Source: a virus | DNA length: 51,745 nt | IMG/VR virus record: IMGVR_UViG_3300030109_003169 | Coordinates: 1-51,745 of that record | Strand: one strand, 5' to 3' | In this document: positions 23,525-32,535 of the stretch, in pieces | How the letters are laid out: each line of letters opens with the position of its first letter | Numbering within the stretch: position 1 is the first letter of the stretch | Position numbers and translations under genes: made by a program | The notes under the pieces: model-generated | What the model was told of the DNA's origin: nothing | Databases searched by the model: none | What the model saw: the letters and a program-made list of their open reading frames with translations, nothing else

Positions 23525-23545
23525 AGTTTTTATTTTCAAAATCAA
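23517..23545 (-). promoter_or_regulatory. Predicted promoter for the sliding clamp gene
   Basis: TTGATT (23545-23540), inside the end of the polymerase gene, and TATATA (23522-23517) are 17 nt apart on the minus strand. The -10 falls within the inverted repeat. A weaker match than the promoters at 18976 and 30975. Confidence 0.4.
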
Positions 23546-26037
23546 AAAAATCTTTCCATAGATGTCTTTTTATTTACTGGCTCATTCCACTTCAATGAAT
23601 CATAAAACATCATTATCTTTTTCTCTAACATTTGAGCATACATCTTTTTGTAGTCAATATTAGTTTTAATAAATTCTATTATTTGTGGTGGATCTTCATA
23701 ACCTTTATATCCACAAGACTCTAATCCTAAATCATTTTGTCTTAGATAAACCCACTTTATCTTTTCAGAGTTACTTATCTTTTCATATTTTTTACCAACT
23801 CCGAAATGTCTTAGTAAATCATTATAAGTTATAGCGGCTTTGATATGAGCTGGTGCACCTTTGGCAAACTTTGTAAACTTACCCATCTTACCATCTGAGT
23901 ATTTCTTTAAGTTATTTATACCAGTTGGCATCGCTATCCTATCGAAGTCTACCAACTTCATAGATTCCTTAAAATTTATAATTCTCTCATCTATCTTATC
24001 CTTTGGCACAGTTGCCAGAATATCCTCTAATACACTTTTTAATAACTCACCCATAGCCTTTGGAAAATTACTACGAACTAAGTCCAATCCTTTGACATGC
24101 AGTTTGTTTACCTTTACTCCATTGTCATTGATAATCTTCATACCATATCGTTTCTTCACAATAAACAAACCACTCTTAGCAATCAATTCCTGCTTTATCT
24201 CAAATCTATGTTTATCCAAATTCAAAAACCTTTTGGCAAAGTAATCATAAGACTTATTCAGAAATCCCTGCATCTCATCAGCCACATCCAATATCCTCTT
24301 ACTCATCATAGTCTCACTATCGAAGTCCATAGTAGGAAATCTTTTCTTAACTAATGGAAGCGCTGAATAGAAAACTGAATCAGTATCAATATAAATACAA
24401 TAGTCATTATTATCTCCCAACTCTTTGTTGTAGAAATGATTACCAATCTTTTTGGTAAACTTAATTAGTTCTTGACCTGTAAGTGTAGTAGCCTCAGCAT
24501 TGTCTAAGTCATAGAATCTAAATACTGGCAAACCTAACACACCATATAATGAATTTAGAACCACCTTTTGAATTAACTGACGACTTTTGAAGTAAGTATA
24601 CTTCTCATTATCACCAGCATCACCGAACTTCTTCATCAACTTTCTATACTCCACACGAGTATCGAACCACTTTTCTAACAGAGCCGGAATCAATCCTTTC
24701 TTATCACTACGATATAATACACCATTAGAAGATACTGAAACTTTATTATTATCAAAGAAATCTTTTAGTTCTGTTTCAGTAAGTTTACCCATCTCTTTTT
24801 CGCCTGACATAAGAGTATAAGTTTTCTTAGTTCCTTTCATAAACTCTTCAGCATCCCAACCTTTTAATTTACCCATCTTTGTTTCAGGCGATACATTCAG
24901 AGACATAATAACTGATGGATACATAGATGTAATATCTAAATCAAATACCCAATCGTGTTTACCTCTTTGTGGTGGTTGTACATAAGCACCAGCAAACTTC
25001 TCATCACTATTCATATTTGGTCTGGTTGGTTTATTAGGGGCTATCACTCCTAAGTTTTTTAGATAAACTAAAATAGCACCCTCTAAATAACGAGATGAGA
25101 AATAAACATCTTCATATGGAACGTGACCTACGTGACATACACCACGAGCCATATCAATTAAATCTAATTTTTCGTGTAATCTTCTTACAAGTCTAACATC
25201 GTGTATGTTATACTCTACAAATTTATCTATGTTATTTTCATATAAATCATTTAGTGTTCCACTATAATCAATTTTCTTTTCACTAAGTTCGTGTTCAGCT
25301 ACAGCATCTAATCTGTAAGATGATAATTGAGTATAGGTAAATAATTTATATAGAGCCAAATAATCCAAACAACTAACACCAGCAAACATATATCTCTTAC
25401 GATGTTTGTTCCATTTAACTTCTCTTATAGGTGATATTAGATTAGCTATATCCGAACCAACTATTTTACAAGCTCTGTTATATAGATATGGCATATCAAA
25501 TGAATCTGAATTCCAACCTGTAATTATGGTTGGTTTCCAATCTAAATATAATAGAAAAAATCTTTGTAGTAAATCAAACTCATTTTCAAAAGATTCGATA
25601 ATCACATTATCTTTTGATTCTAAACTGAGTTTCTTTTTCTCATCCAATACTAAACAATGATACTCATCTTCTTCTGAATTATGTACAGCAATCGCTGTCA
25701 CTTTGTTTTTGGCATCTTCAGGATATGGAAAACCATCTGTTACTTCAACCTCTATATCGATTGTCATAATACGATGGCCTTTAGACATTTCTTCTGAATC
25801 TGTGTAATTGTCTACTAATACACGAGTTTCAGGTGGAACATCTGATTCAAATAAATTTGGTGTGTCGGGATCGAATCTATAAACCTTTTTAAGTTTATCT
25901 CCATATAAAGATATATGAGTTCCAGCCCTATCCTTTACATAAGCATATTTTTTATGTGGAAGTGTATAATAACCACTTTCATCATCCCATATATGAAACA
26001 ATTGTTTTTTATTATCGAAGTAAACATTTTGGTACAT
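23542..26037 (-). CDS. 43: Family B DNA polymerase, T4 gp43-like
   Basis: This 831-aa replicative polymerase has proofreading motifs Exo I (IDIEVEV, D94 and E96), Exo II (GWNSDSFDMPYLYN) and Exo III (YNIHDVRLV), then polymerase motif A (DLDITSMYPSVIMSL), motif B (KVVLNSLYGVLG) and motif C (YIDTDSVF). All catalytic aspartates are present. It is slightly shorter than T4 gp43 and is not split. The clamp gene follows 57 nt downstream. Upstream is a terminator-promoter region separating it from the TonB receptor gene. No Shine-Dalgarno sequence is obvious at its ATG, and a TATAAT lies 3 nt upstream of it. Confidence 0.97.
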   Translation of the reverse strand: MYQNVYFDNKKQLFHIWDDESGYYTLPHKKYAYVKDRAGTHISLYGDKLKKVYRFDPDTPNLFESDVPPETRVLVDNYTDSEEMSKGHRIMTIDIEVEVTDGFPYPEDAKNKVTAIAVHNSEEDEYHCLVLDEKKKLSLESKDNVIIESFENEFDLLQRFFLLYLDWKPTIITGWNSDSFDMPYLYNRACKIVGSDIANLISPIREVKWNKHRKRYMFAGVSCLDYLALYKLFTYTQLSSYRLDAVAEHELSEKKIDYSGTLNDLYENNIDKFVEYNIHDVRLVRRLHEKLDLIDMARGVCHVGHVPYEDVYFSSRYLEGAILVYLKNLGVIAPNKPTRPNMNSDEKFAGAYVQPPQRGKHDWVFDLDITSMYPSVIMSLNVSPETKMGKLKGWDAEEFMKGTKKTYTLMSGEKEMGKLTETELKDFFDNNKVSVSSNGVLYRSDKKGLIPALLEKWFDTRVEYRKLMKKFGDAGDNEKYTYFKSRQLIQKVVLNSLYGVLGLPVFRFYDLDNAEATTLTGQELIKFTKKIGNHFYNKELGDNNDYCIYIDTDSVFYSALPLVKKRFPTMDFDSETMMSKRILDVADEMQGFLNKSYDYFAKRFLNLDKHRFEIKQELIAKSGLFIVKKRYGMKIINDNGVKVNKLHVKGLDLVRSNFPKAMGELLKSVLEDILATVPKDKIDERIINFKESMKLVDFDRIAMPTGINNLKKYSDGKMGKFTKFAKGAPAHIKAAITYNDLLRHFGVGKKYEKISNSEKIKWVYLRQNDLGLESCGYKGYEDPPQIIEFIKTNIDYKKMYAQMLEKKIMMFYDSLKWNEPVNKKTSMERFF

Positions 26038-26075
26038 TTAGATTATAAAAACCCCTTTTTCAACACTTAAAGTTA

Positions 26076-26102
26076 CAAACAAAAACCATTAAAGTCAAGC
26101 TT
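26076..26102 (-). promoter_or_regulatory. Candidate promoter element upstream of DNA polymerase
   Basis: AAGCTTGACTT (26102-26092) repeats exactly the -35 region at 18999-19009. The matching -10 at 17 nt would be TAACTT, which is weak. It lies directly after the TonB gene terminator, where a new transcript would be needed. Confidence 0.4.
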
Positions 26103-26110
26103 TATTTTGA

Positions 26111-26137
26111 TAAAAAGGGGGCTTTTGCAAGCCCCCC
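26111..26137 (-). terminator. Rho-independent terminator of the TonB receptor gene
   Basis: On the minus strand, GGGGGCTT and AAGCCCCC form an 8-bp stem (26136-26129 with 26124-26117) around a GCAA tetraloop, followed by TTTTTA. It lies 12 nt after the receptor stop codon. A strong GC stem, GNRA loop and U-tract make this the best terminator in the window. Confidence 0.9.
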
Positions 26138-26148
26138 AAATTACCATT

Positions 26149-28875
26149 TTAAAAATTAACAGAAAGTCCTAAGTTGAAGTGTCTTGGTGTACCCAAAAAT
26201 ACTTCAGCGTTATGAGCTGCGTGAACTTTGTCACCATACCCATTGTACTTACTATTATCGACAGCATCCTGTACATAAACATTATCAAGTGCGTTAAACA
26301 CGTGACCAGTTAGAGTTAAATCTAAACCAGCAATTTCTGGCAGTTTATATGCAAAATGCAAATCAAGTTTAGAATATCCAGGAGATTTCCAAACTTGTGC
26401 TCTGTCAGCGTCACCATCGACTTCACGAGAATCAGGACTCCAATCAGCATAGTGATTGTCGTATATCCTATAAAGACCCTGTAAACTAAGTCCATCGATT
26501 GGCTTTAGTGTAAGACCACCAACATAAGCAGTTTGTGGCATATCACCAACCATTAAACCATCGAGAGCGTATTCATACTCTGTAGAAGTCTGACCAATGA
26601 TTTGATTATCATCGTTGTATTCCATCTCTGTATAATCACCTTTAGCATCGCCATCAAACTTCCAAGAACCAATACTTACTGCTACATCCAACTCAACCAT
26701 TTCGTGAAGAGCAACTTTAGACTCTATCTCAAAACCGCTGTGACTTTGGTCGACACCTTTAAGATAAATAATATCTGTGTCGCCTGAGTCACCTTGACCT
26801 GTTGTTACAGATTTAGTAAGGTTTCTATCTTTCCATTGAGTGTTATAGAAACTACCTTTGATAGCAACTAATTCACTGTTATACTCACCACCGATTTCAT
26901 TAGATATGAATTTCTCATTATCTGGATTCTGTGATACATTACCATCATAATCGATTACATTATCTAAGATTGGTGGTTTCTGAACATACCCAACATTGGC
27001 AAATGCTGACATTCTATCATCAAGATTGAATCTACCACCACCTTTAACTTGAAAGGTTGTAATATTATCAGCCTCAACTACATCAGCATCAACAGCAAAA
27101 TGGTCGTGATAAGTATATCCAATTGTAGATACACCACCCATACCATAAAGGTTGAATTTTTCAGTATCATATTTACCTTGCACAAATCCACCTAACCAAT
27201 CAACAGTAGTTTCGTTATGATAAGCGATAATATCACCTAACCTAACAACTTTACCATCAGCAGCGTTGTCATCAGCAAAATCAACATAATAGTCACCACC
27301 TAATAAATCACGAACTTCACGAGCGTGTTCTATACCAGCAGTTCTCCAATCAAGACCAATCTGAACTTCAAGTTCATCTGAAACATCATAGTTTAATTTA
27401 GAAATCAAACCATAAGTGTTTTGTCTATTGATTGAATTACGAAGTATACCTGTTGAGCGATTTTCTGTATCAGACCAAGCAGAATCTACATTAGCAGAGT
27501 TCTGTTCAATCTCAGCGTTCCAATCCCACATCCAAGGTGAACTTGCGTACCAAGCATTTCCTTCAACTGCAGGTATTCTACTGACACTACCATAAGTACC
27601 AGTTCCACCACCTGAACCACCAGACCAATAGAGTACAGAACTTAGTCTCATCTCATCATTGATGTCATAGAAATGGTTAAGGTTTACCAATGGTTTATGA
27701 AAGAAGTTTTCTCTTTCATTCAACATATTGGCATTATACCTATCGGTTGTTCTCGCACCATACATATACCAATACTGCTGGCCTTTGTATGATGGATCAA
27801 CAGGTGCCCAATTTTGGTTGAAAAACCTACCAGCTTCGTGCTCAAACTTCTCACCCTCAACATAAGCTGAATCGTTGTATCCATCGATACTACCAGCTAA
27901 CTCTTGTGAATAAGTTGCTATGTTCTGTTTATATAGGTTTTGTCCGTGCCTTTGTGGTGCACCAATTGCGTATAACTCAAATCGATGTTCGTCATTCATC
28001 TGATAGGAACTACCAAAGTAGTAAGCCCATGCGTCTGTCCAAGTTCCATCAATGAAACCATCACCAGTCTTACGAACTATTGTTCCACTAAGTGCCAGTT
28101 TGTCATTGATTAGACCTGAGTTATAGTTTAAAGTAGATTTAAGGAATCCACCCTCACCTACTTCTTGCTTTATTTTACCACCCTTTTCGTGAGCAGCAGG
28201 ATCTGTGATGATGTTCATAGTTCCACCAATTGACGGTGTTGCTAAATTAACGGCTGATAGACCTCTTTGCATCTGTATGGAATTAGAAGCATCTGCGACA
28301 CCATCCCAATTAGACCAATAAACCCATCCGTTCTCCATATCATTTTGGGGAACACCATTTATCATCACTGCAACATTTCGTTGATTGAAACCTCGAACAT
28401 TGATACGAGCATCACCCGCACCACCGCCTTGCCCAGTTGCGTAAACACTCGGTGTAGTATTCAGAGCCATTGGAATATCTTGTGAGCCAAGACGGAATTC
28501 CAAATCTTCCTTACTAACATTAGTGTAGGCAACAGGTGTTGTTTCATCAGCGCGAGAAGCTAATACTTCAAGAGCTGATAATGTAACAGCATCGATTTCT
28601 AAAGTGAAATCGGCATTTACATTACTTTCACCCACTGTTACTGTCACAGTAACTGATGAGTACCCAATGAATGAAGCAGTTACATTGTGTGTGCCAACTG
28701 GTACATCTACAACATAAGAACCATCTTGTGTTGAGACAGCTCCTAAGTTAGTACCATCAACAACCACATTCGCTCCAGCCAAAGGTTGCTTACCATCAGT
28801 TACAATTCCAACTACAGATTGAGCAAACAATCCTGTCATCATCATAAATGATAGTATTAGATTACGATATTTCAT
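26149..28875 (-). CDS. TonB-dependent outer-membrane receptor
   Basis: The 908-aa protein has a signal peptide (about residues 1-19, ending LFAQS), a CarboxypepD-regulatory-like domain (about 20-95, GANVVVDGTNLGAVSTQDGS), a plug with INVRGFNQRNVAVMINGVP and SIQMQRGLSAVNLATPSIGG, and a long beta-barrel ending in Phe as OMP barrels do. Such receptors import siderophores, cobalamin or glycans in FCB-group bacteria. I see no frameshift or truncation. It has an AAGGAGAA ribosome-binding site, an upstream leader with a predicted pseudoknot and a terminator. A complete receptor in a phage replication region is very unusual and was probably taken from the host. Confidence 0.95.
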   Translation of the reverse strand: MKYRNLILSFMMMTGLFAQSVVGIVTDGKQPLAGANVVVDGTNLGAVSTQDGSYVVDVPVGTHNVTASFIGYSSVTVTVTVGESNVNADFTLEIDAVTLSALEVLASRADETTPVAYTNVSKEDLEFRLGSQDIPMALNTTPSVYATGQGGGAGDARINVRGFNQRNVAVMINGVPQNDMENGWVYWSNWDGVADASNSIQMQRGLSAVNLATPSIGGTMNIITDPAAHEKGGKIKQEVGEGGFLKSTLNYNSGLINDKLALSGTIVRKTGDGFIDGTWTDAWAYYFGSSYQMNDEHRFELYAIGAPQRHGQNLYKQNIATYSQELAGSIDGYNDSAYVEGEKFEHEAGRFFNQNWAPVDPSYKGQQYWYMYGARTTDRYNANMLNERENFFHKPLVNLNHFYDINDEMRLSSVLYWSGGSGGGTGTYGSVSRIPAVEGNAWYASSPWMWDWNAEIEQNSANVDSAWSDTENRSTGILRNSINRQNTYGLISKLNYDVSDELEVQIGLDWRTAGIEHAREVRDLLGGDYYVDFADDNAADGKVVRLGDIIAYHNETTVDWLGGFVQGKYDTEKFNLYGMGGVSTIGYTYHDHFAVDADVVEADNITTFQVKGGGRFNLDDRMSAFANVGYVQKPPILDNVIDYDGNVSQNPDNEKFISNEIGGEYNSELVAIKGSFYNTQWKDRNLTKSVTTGQGDSGDTDIIYLKGVDQSHSGFEIESKVALHEMVELDVAVSIGSWKFDGDAKGDYTEMEYNDDNQIIGQTSTEYEYALDGLMVGDMPQTAYVGGLTLKPIDGLSLQGLYRIYDNHYADWSPDSREVDGDADRAQVWKSPGYSKLDLHFAYKLPEIAGLDLTLTGHVFNALDNVYVQDAVDNSKYNGYGDKVHAAHNAEVFLGTPRHFNLGLSVNF

Positions 28876-28908
28876 TTCATCGTTCTCCTTCTTTGTTCAT
28901 TAATGAAA

Positions 28909-28942
28909 GGCACATTTTTCTACAGGTGTGCCGGCTGCCTGT
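28909..28942 (-). promoter_or_regulatory. Predicted H-type RNA pseudoknot in the leader of the TonB receptor gene
   Basis: On the minus strand ACAGG (28942-28938) pairs with CCTGT (28926-28922), while GGCACA (28932-28927), lying in the loop of that stem, pairs with TGTGCC (28914-28909). Stem 1 is 5 bp, stem 2 is 6 bp, loop 1 is CAGCC, loop 2 is zero and loop 3 is the A-rich AGAAAAA. This is the geometry of compact riboswitch or translational-control pseudoknots. It ends about 18 nt before the ribosome-binding site. It matches no known class that I can identify. Confidence 0.5.
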
Positions 28943-28950
28943 CCGCATGT

Positions 28951-30933
28951 TTAATTTCCATATTCAGGTACTTCGCAAACATCATTGTTACAAAATTTAT
29001 CGACATCTGCTTCTTCGTTCTTAATTACACCAAATGATAATTTACCTAATTTACTTACCATCTCATTATATTCAGCTTCTGTAATAGCTTCGTATGGCAT
29101 TTGTTTATAAGCACCTAACTCGTGCCGTGGTAATAATGATATACCTTTCAACTTATATTGAAAGTAATTAAGTACGTGTGGTAATTGTTCTGATTCTGTT
29201 TCAGGATCAAATGTAGCAGTACAACTTACTTGATTATCTGCCCAATGTCTTTGTAGAAAAGCGGCTAAACTGAATTGTTCCCAAATAGAAAGTTCAGCCG
29301 CAGTTCTGATCCCTTCTCCCACATCCACGGGTACTTCTACAACCATTGTCGTATCTTCTGAACCGAAAGCTGGTTCTAATGGATAGTTAGCTTTCTTTAG
29401 TGGTTCTAATAATTCTGAATGTTTTGATAATCTCATTCTCCTAATATAAAACCTCGACTCAGGATAGTGCATTCCTGGAGTAGCGCCAACCAATAATGAA
29501 ACTGTACCACTCGGTTTAACTGAAGTAGTTTTAATTGACTTTGGTACAGCAAACCAATCACTATATTGTTTATCCCAATCTTGAATAGTGTCATATCCTT
29601 TCTCCAACCATTTCTGTAATTCACCCATTCCATTTTTGGTAATAAACTGAGCTACTCCACTTACAGAACATCCTATTCTTCTATTTCTTAACATAACTCT
29701 ATTGGTTTCAGGCCAATGAGTTCTTCCTAATGTAACTGTTTTAGCGTACAGATACGCATATTTTAAAGTTCTTTGATAATCTTCTAATGAATCGTGATTA
29801 GATGGAAATGTTTCTACTAAGCAACATAACTCATATGATTCTAATGATTGTTCTAAACAAGGATTACCACCAGCTACTCTGTGGTCTTTATCATCACCAC
29901 CATTTTTCATACGAGAGTAGTGTCTCATATTTTCTAACCAAGCAAATCCAGGCTCACCATTATCCACAATTCGTTTACACACATCAGTATAATCCATACC
30001 AAGTTCGGCAAATATACTATTATTACTTGTCCATCCATATTGCTCTCTCCCAGGATTTACTTTATAATTCTTTAAATCTAAATATTCTTCATTATCAGGT
30101 TCACCAAATACAATCTCAGCAGTTCTTCTTACATTACCTGCAACAACACATTTGCCGATAAGATTCATTATGTCTACGATTGTTGTGATTGATATTGGTT
30201 CGCCACTATTTTTATATAATACCTTTCTTATATCTTCGTGTACTTCTAATAATGGTTCGTGTCCACTACTAACTCCACCAAACCCTTTGATTGGTTGACC
30301 TGCTGGTCTAATTAATTGATAATCAAACTCTACTGGTGCAGTTCCGTGAAAGTAACTATCCAAAAGAATTTTTAGAGATTCAACCCAACCCTCACGAGTA
30401 TCAGGTATTTCAAATACTTGTTCATCTCTATTTTCATCAACTCCTTTTACAACTATCTCTCCTGCACCTTTTGTATCAAATCCAACACCAACACCCAACA
30501 TACTGGCATCCATAAGGAAACAGAATGGTTTTGAGTAATCTTCTTTTATTGTTGATGTAGATACAAATGCACAATTGTTAAGGGCGGCGTATAAACCTTT
30601 CTCTTCAGTTATGGCTGTTCCCATAGCCCAAAGACCTCGGCCAGGTGGCAAAAACTTCATATTGAACATACGCTCATACATATCTTGCGCAGAAGATTGA
30701 GCTTGCCACGGATTCCACCCTAATTGATGTGAATCAATCCATTTCTTTTGCATAGAGTAAGTTCCCTCTACAACCCTTTGTACAGTTTCCCACCATCTTT
30801 CGTTTTTACCATTGTCTTTGATTCTTGAATAGGTTCTCATATAAACTAACTCACCTAATCCGTTAAAACCGAATGGTGGTTTTTTCCTTTTAAATTTATT
30901 TATAAACTTTTCTGATAATGTAAACTTTTCCAT
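28951..30933 (-). CDS. nrdJ: Class II (adenosylcobalamin-dependent) ribonucleoside-triphosphate reductase
   Basis: This 660-aa enzyme makes deoxynucleotides with a B12-generated thiyl radical. It resembles the monomeric Lactobacillus-type enzyme: FLPPGRGLWAMGT, the redox Cys121 in LNNCAFVSTST, MLGVGVGFDTKG for B12 binding, NPCLEQSLESYELCCLVETF with the radical-site Cys, and PSGTVSLLVGATPG. The C-terminal tail ends CNNDVCEVPEYGN, a C-x4-C pair that shuttles electrons. It is shorter than the 739-aa Lactobacillus enzyme. It needs host cobalamin, which is notable beside a TonB-dependent receptor gene. A strong promoter lies upstream. Confidence 0.93.
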   Translation of the reverse strand: MEKFTLSEKFINKFKRKKPPFGFNGLGELVYMRTYSRIKDNGKNERWWETVQRVVEGTYSMQKKWIDSHQLGWNPWQAQSSAQDMYERMFNMKFLPPGRGLWAMGTAITEEKGLYAALNNCAFVSTSTIKEDYSKPFCFLMDASMLGVGVGFDTKGAGEIVVKGVDENRDEQVFEIPDTREGWVESLKILLDSYFHGTAPVEFDYQLIRPAGQPIKGFGGVSSGHEPLLEVHEDIRKVLYKNSGEPISITTIVDIMNLIGKCVVAGNVRRTAEIVFGEPDNEEYLDLKNYKVNPGREQYGWTSNNSIFAELGMDYTDVCKRIVDNGEPGFAWLENMRHYSRMKNGGDDKDHRVAGGNPCLEQSLESYELCCLVETFPSNHDSLEDYQRTLKYAYLYAKTVTLGRTHWPETNRVMLRNRRIGCSVSGVAQFITKNGMGELQKWLEKGYDTIQDWDKQYSDWFAVPKSIKTTSVKPSGTVSLLVGATPGMHYPESRFYIRRMRLSKHSELLEPLKKANYPLEPAFGSEDTTMVVEVPVDVGEGIRTAAELSIWEQFSLAAFLQRHWADNQVSCTATFDPETESEQLPHVLNYFQYKLKGISLLPRHELGAYKQMPYEAITEAEYNEMVSKLGKLSFGVIKNEEADVDKFCNNDVCEVPEYGN

Positions 30934-30974
30934 CGTAACTCCTAATTAATCTGTTTCTTCTCACAATATTAAAT

Positions 30975-31003
30975 ATAATATATACCGATTCTTCTTTACT
31001 CAA
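30975..31003 (-). promoter_or_regulatory. Predicted promoter for the ribonucleotide reductase gene
   Basis: TTGAGT (31003-30998) overlaps the end of the helicase gene and is followed after 17 nt by TATTAT (30980-30975) on the minus strand, about 42 nt before the ATG. AGGAG precedes the start codon. This is among the best sigma-70-like matches here. Confidence 0.6.
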
Positions 31004-32366
31004 ATCCCTCAGTTTTTGGTTTTAAGTCATTATATTTCTTAGATAATGTCTGCCTTAAATATTCTTCTGAATTATCCATCTTACCTTGCGCTTCTTTCCC
31101 ACCCTGCGTTGAAGCCTCATACACTTGTATGTGACCTGTATTGGTATTAATTTCTGCAGGAAATGTTATTCCATCAACACCAAATCTATTTTTAATTACG
31201 TGAACTCTGCCTGTGTTTGCAATCTTATCTTCTACCTTACGACTTACCGACATAACAAAATCCGCTGTCATTACTTTACTATAATCTTCAGCGACTTTAC
31301 TGGCATCAATCACTTCCTCTTCTAACGAACTTCTGTTTGCCTGTGATGCTGTCCATATTGGAACATCAAACTCACCAGCCATACCACGAAGATTTTCATA
31401 AGTCTCACCAGTTGCGTGTCTCTTCTCTTTATAGAATGTGGTTGGTTTTAGTATGTCAGCGTAATCCACAATCACAACATCAGGTTTGATTTCTTGTATC
31501 TCCATCTGTTTAAGATGAGAAGCCAATGTATTTACAGAAGCAGAACGAGTAGGATAATATTTTATAATTAACTTACCCTTTAAACCATCTATAACCTTTT
31601 GTACATCATCTTGATAGAACTTAATATTAGCAGTTGGTGTTCCACTAAATACTGTATCATATCTCAAACCAACATAAGATTCATTTAACTCTAAAGTATA
31701 ATGAACTACAGTTTTACCTTGCTTTACTAAATGAGCACCTAAAGATTGTAAACACCAAGTCTTACCAATACCAGCAGGCGCAACTAATACACCTAACTCA
31801 CCACCAGCCAATCCACCATCCATAACAGTAGTAACCGAATCCCAAGGTGTAGGTAGTGTTGCTCTAACTGAATCTGTAAGTCTATCTTCTAATGATATAA
31901 TATAATCGTGACCTAAGTCTCTTTCACTACCAGCTTTCATAGCAGCGTCAATTATTACTTTTATTTCATCATACTTTTTTTGTTCTAATAAATTAACCGA
32001 TTCCATAATCGATTCTTTAATAACCTGATTTTTACAAAAACCTAAAGTTTCTTGCTTTACAAATTCTAAATCAGTAGCCTCTATATTTCTCCAAGCATCT
32101 TTTAGATTTTCTATAACAGAAACCTTTAATATCTCATCTTCCATTTGAGTTATTTTAATTTTCAATACCTCTAATGTAGGAGCTTTTCTAAACTCCATAA
32201 AGTACTTACTGATTTCTTTTGTTAGCCATTTATTGGCATCTGAATCAAAGTACTCTGGTTCTAATATATCACTAATTGTTTGTATAAATTTATTATCTGA
32301 CAGTAAGGATGATATTACCTTTGCCTGAAATGTTGGACCGAATTGATTAAAATTCTCACTCGCCAT
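30996..32366 (-). CDS. 41: Replicative DNA helicase, DnaB/T4 gp41-like
   Basis: The 456-aa protein has a helical N-terminal domain (about residues 1-150) and a RecA-like motor with Walker A APAGIGKTW at 196-204, Walker B DVVIVDYADIL, the motif IWTASQANRSS and a C-terminal VHVIKNRFGVDG segment. It unwinds DNA ahead of the polymerase as a hexamer. No gp61-type primase is seen in the window. It is followed by the RNR gene and preceded by a small basic protein gene, which it overlaps by 11 nt. Confidence 0.93.
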   Translation of the reverse strand: MASENFNQFGPTFQAKVISSLLSDNKFIQTISDILEPEYFDSDANKWLTKEISKYFMEFRKAPTLEVLKIKITQMEDEILKVSVIENLKDAWRNIEATDLEFVKQETLGFCKNQVIKESIMESVNLLEQKKYDEIKVIIDAAMKAGSERDLGHDYIISLEDRLTDSVRATLPTPWDSVTTVMDGGLAGGELGVLVAPAGIGKTWCLQSLGAHLVKQGKTVVHYTLELNESYVGLRYDTVFSGTPTANIKFYQDDVQKVIDGLKGKLIIKYYPTRSASVNTLASHLKQMEIQEIKPDVVIVDYADILKPTTFYKEKRHATGETYENLRGMAGEFDVPIWTASQANRSSLEEEVIDASKVAEDYSKVMTADFVMSVSRKVEDKIANTGRVHVIKNRFGVDGITFPAEINTNTGHIQVYEASTQGGKEAQGKMDNSEEYLRQTLSKKYNDLKPKTEGFE

Positions 32367-32535
32367 ATAGTTCTCTTCTTTGTATTTCTTTCAGTTCCAT
32401 TTGTTTTTTTCTACGATAGCGTTCTCTTGCTTTTGCTTGAAGAACTGCCCTATTCTTATAGTAGTAATTCATAGACCATTTTCTCTGAGCTTCTTTTTTT
32501 TCTTCCTCTGAAGTATATTTACGTTTTCTTCCCAT
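32356..32535 (-). CDS. Small very basic protein
   Basis: From ATG 32535 the 59-aa protein reads GRKRKYTSEEEKKEAQRKW and continues with many Arg/Lys and an aromatic NYYYKN. It looks like a helical DNA-binding peptide of the kind found next to phage nucleases. I prefer the ATG to a TTG at 32568 because the longer form would overlap the exonuclease gene by 50 nt. It lies between the exonuclease and helicase genes. The function is unknown; nucleic-acid binding is inferred from charge. Confidence 0.5.
   Translation of the reverse strand: MGRKRKYTSEEEKKEAQRKWSMNYYYKNRAVLQAKARERYRRKKQMELKEIQRRELYGE

Noticed and set aside
28876-28950. Cobalamin riboswitch before the TonB receptor, suggested by the B12-dependent RNR next door
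   Set aside because: The gap is only 75 nt and I see no B12-box-like GCCACTG sequence; only the small pseudoknot is supported.
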